DNA of 45,785 nucleotides from Oceanobacillus chungangensis (lineage in GTDB: Bacteria > Bacillota > Bacilli > Bacillales > Amphibacillaceae): positions 1 through 45,785 of the forward strand of contig NZ_PIOD01000009.1 of the NCBI RefSeq assembly GCF_003369565.1, in the 5' to 3' direction. Both the position numbers and the translations under genes were made by a program. The notes beneath the pieces are model-generated. The model made no database searches. It worked only from the letters and a program-made list of their open reading frames with translations, and was not told where the DNA came from. This document shows positions 44,993 to 45,785 of the stretch, piece after piece. Numbering within the stretch: position 1 is the first letter of the stretch; each line of letters opens with the position of its first letter.

Positions 44993-45545
44993 CTGTTTCT
45001 TAGTTGGTATTTCCCCAAATCCTCCTCATCACCTTCGCCCCATGGCTTCACCCCCACTTTTACGCCTGAAGGAAATGCAACTAAGTTGGTACCCAAAACG
45101 CCCGATTTTTACCAGAAATCAGGTGTCTGGGTTGTATAGAACATTCCGACATTGTAACTAAGTTTTTCCCAGAATTGGGAGAAAAAGATCTAAGAAAAGA
45201 CTGAAACAAAGTTGGGAAACACACTGAATAGAGATTGAAGATTCGTTGGATTGATAAGGTAGTAAAAGCAATTGGAATGGATATTGAACACTACCTGAAA
45301 CCACTATTGCCAAGGGATGGAAGAGATACTGATCCCATACAAAAAGAACTGGACCCTCAATGGAATCCAGTTCTTTTTGTATTGATTTTTGGTTAAACAG
45401 ACGTTTGATTGTTGGTTGGAAAACCATTGAGATACATACTGTTTCTGCCCGTTGTCCTCTCAGTTCTTTTCCGGCTTCGAAACCAACTAAGTTACATCAG
45501 GGAAAAACAAAGTTACGTTGGGAACAAGGGAGTTACAGGGAGACA
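44993..45545. repeat. Degenerate repeat family, possible transposon end
   Basis: Related boxes with core AACTAAGTT or ACAAAGTT lie at about 44996, 45079, 45156, 45206, 45485 and 45508. GTTAC recurs at 45491, 45512 and 45532 (21 and 20 bp apart). Read on the minus strand from 45545 the array starts TGTCTCCCTGTAACTCCC and continues as three units of YGTAACTnnGTT...TCCC. TnsB-type arrays start with TGT and have units of about 21 bp, so this could be an element terminus. No target duplication or matching left end was found. Confidence 0.45.
45337..45382. terminator. Strong hairpin in the gene-free right end
   Basis: A perfect 17-bp stem (arms 45337-45353 and 45366-45382, core AAAAAGAACTGGA) with a 12-nt loop. 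A and T runs on opposite sides make it a bidirectional terminator shape, but no gene ends nearby. It lies within the repeat family described above. Confidence 0.7.
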
Positions 45546-45785
45546 ATAAATATGTCAATACTTGCACTACTATTTCTACAGTTACACTCTTTGCCAGATT
45601 TCAATGCACGTCTACATTGTGCGTTACTTTCTTTCCTCTTATCTCTATTCCCCATAATATGGGTGGAATATTACAAACTGGACTAAATTTCTTTTATCTA
45701 CTATGTGTAATTAAAAAAAACTCACTAAATCCACACCCACCTCAAACCCGCATTCCACCGTTTCAGTTAAAATAGAGTTTACCTA

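Larger units (their letters stand above)
44812..45785. other. Gene-free right end of the window
   Basis: No gene with a good start and composition is seen in 974 bp. The readings here are low-complexity or overlap the repeats. It holds the repeat family at 44993-45545 and the hairpin at 45337-45382. Confidence 0.5.

Noticed and set aside
45158..45686. Several 85-108 codon readings on both strands at the right end.
   Set aside because: They overlap one another and the repeats and hairpin, and none has a convincing start.

Overview
The window is AT-rich DNA with strong AGGAGG-type ribosome binding sites, TTG starts on several genes and firmicute-type protein families, so it most likely comes from a Bacillaceae genome or large plasmid. 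Nearly every gene is on the minus strand. No rRNA, tRNA, core-metabolism or CRISPR locus was seen. The whole window reads as accessory DNA: a Tn7-like transposon arm, a P4-type replicon and a defence island.

Region 1 (about 1-12.55 kb) is a Tn7-like element. A resolvase, tnsA, tnsB, tnsC and tnsD/tniQ run leftward, followed by a two-gene DUF5986-like plus XRE/ImmA-IrrE module under its own promoter. Beyond these lie cargo genes: a HEPN protein, a protein with a faint ADP-ribosyltransferase-like motif, and a membrane zinc-ribbon protein. The TnsA residue aligned with the catalytic Asp114 of Tn7 TnsA is Asn. Together with the adjacent serine resolvase this suggests replicative transposition followed by cointegrate resolution, as in Tn5053, instead of Tn7 cut-and-paste. 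Direct repeats at the window start and upstream of the resolvase are candidate ends.

Region 2 (12.6-23.4 kb) holds three unknown membrane proteins, a small protein, a protein with two tandem four-helix-bundle (S23/Avd-like) domains, a protein of unknown function, a P4-family SF3 helicase with an apparently dead primase domain, and an XRE regulator. A 1.46 kb gene-free stretch follows. It carries six 16-bp iterons, three in one orientation and then three in the other, and is a likely replication origin. A small plus-strand gene follows.

Region 3 (23.4-37.8 kb) is a complete type I BREX phage-defence operon read right to left: small leader protein, brxA, brxB, brxC, pglX, [membrane protein], pglZ, brxL. 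The membrane protein sits between pglX and pglZ behind a terminator hairpin.

Region 4 (37.8-45.8 kb) is accessory DNA. It contains two small XRE proteins, a HTH/RHH-like protein, an ankyrin pseudogene, a PD-(D/E)XK-like nuclease overlapping a coiled-coil gene, an unknown 274-residue protein and a phospholipase-D-type nuclease. A gene-free right end carries degenerate repeats that resemble transposon-end binding sites. All functional calls are by eye from sequence motifs; no database search was run.
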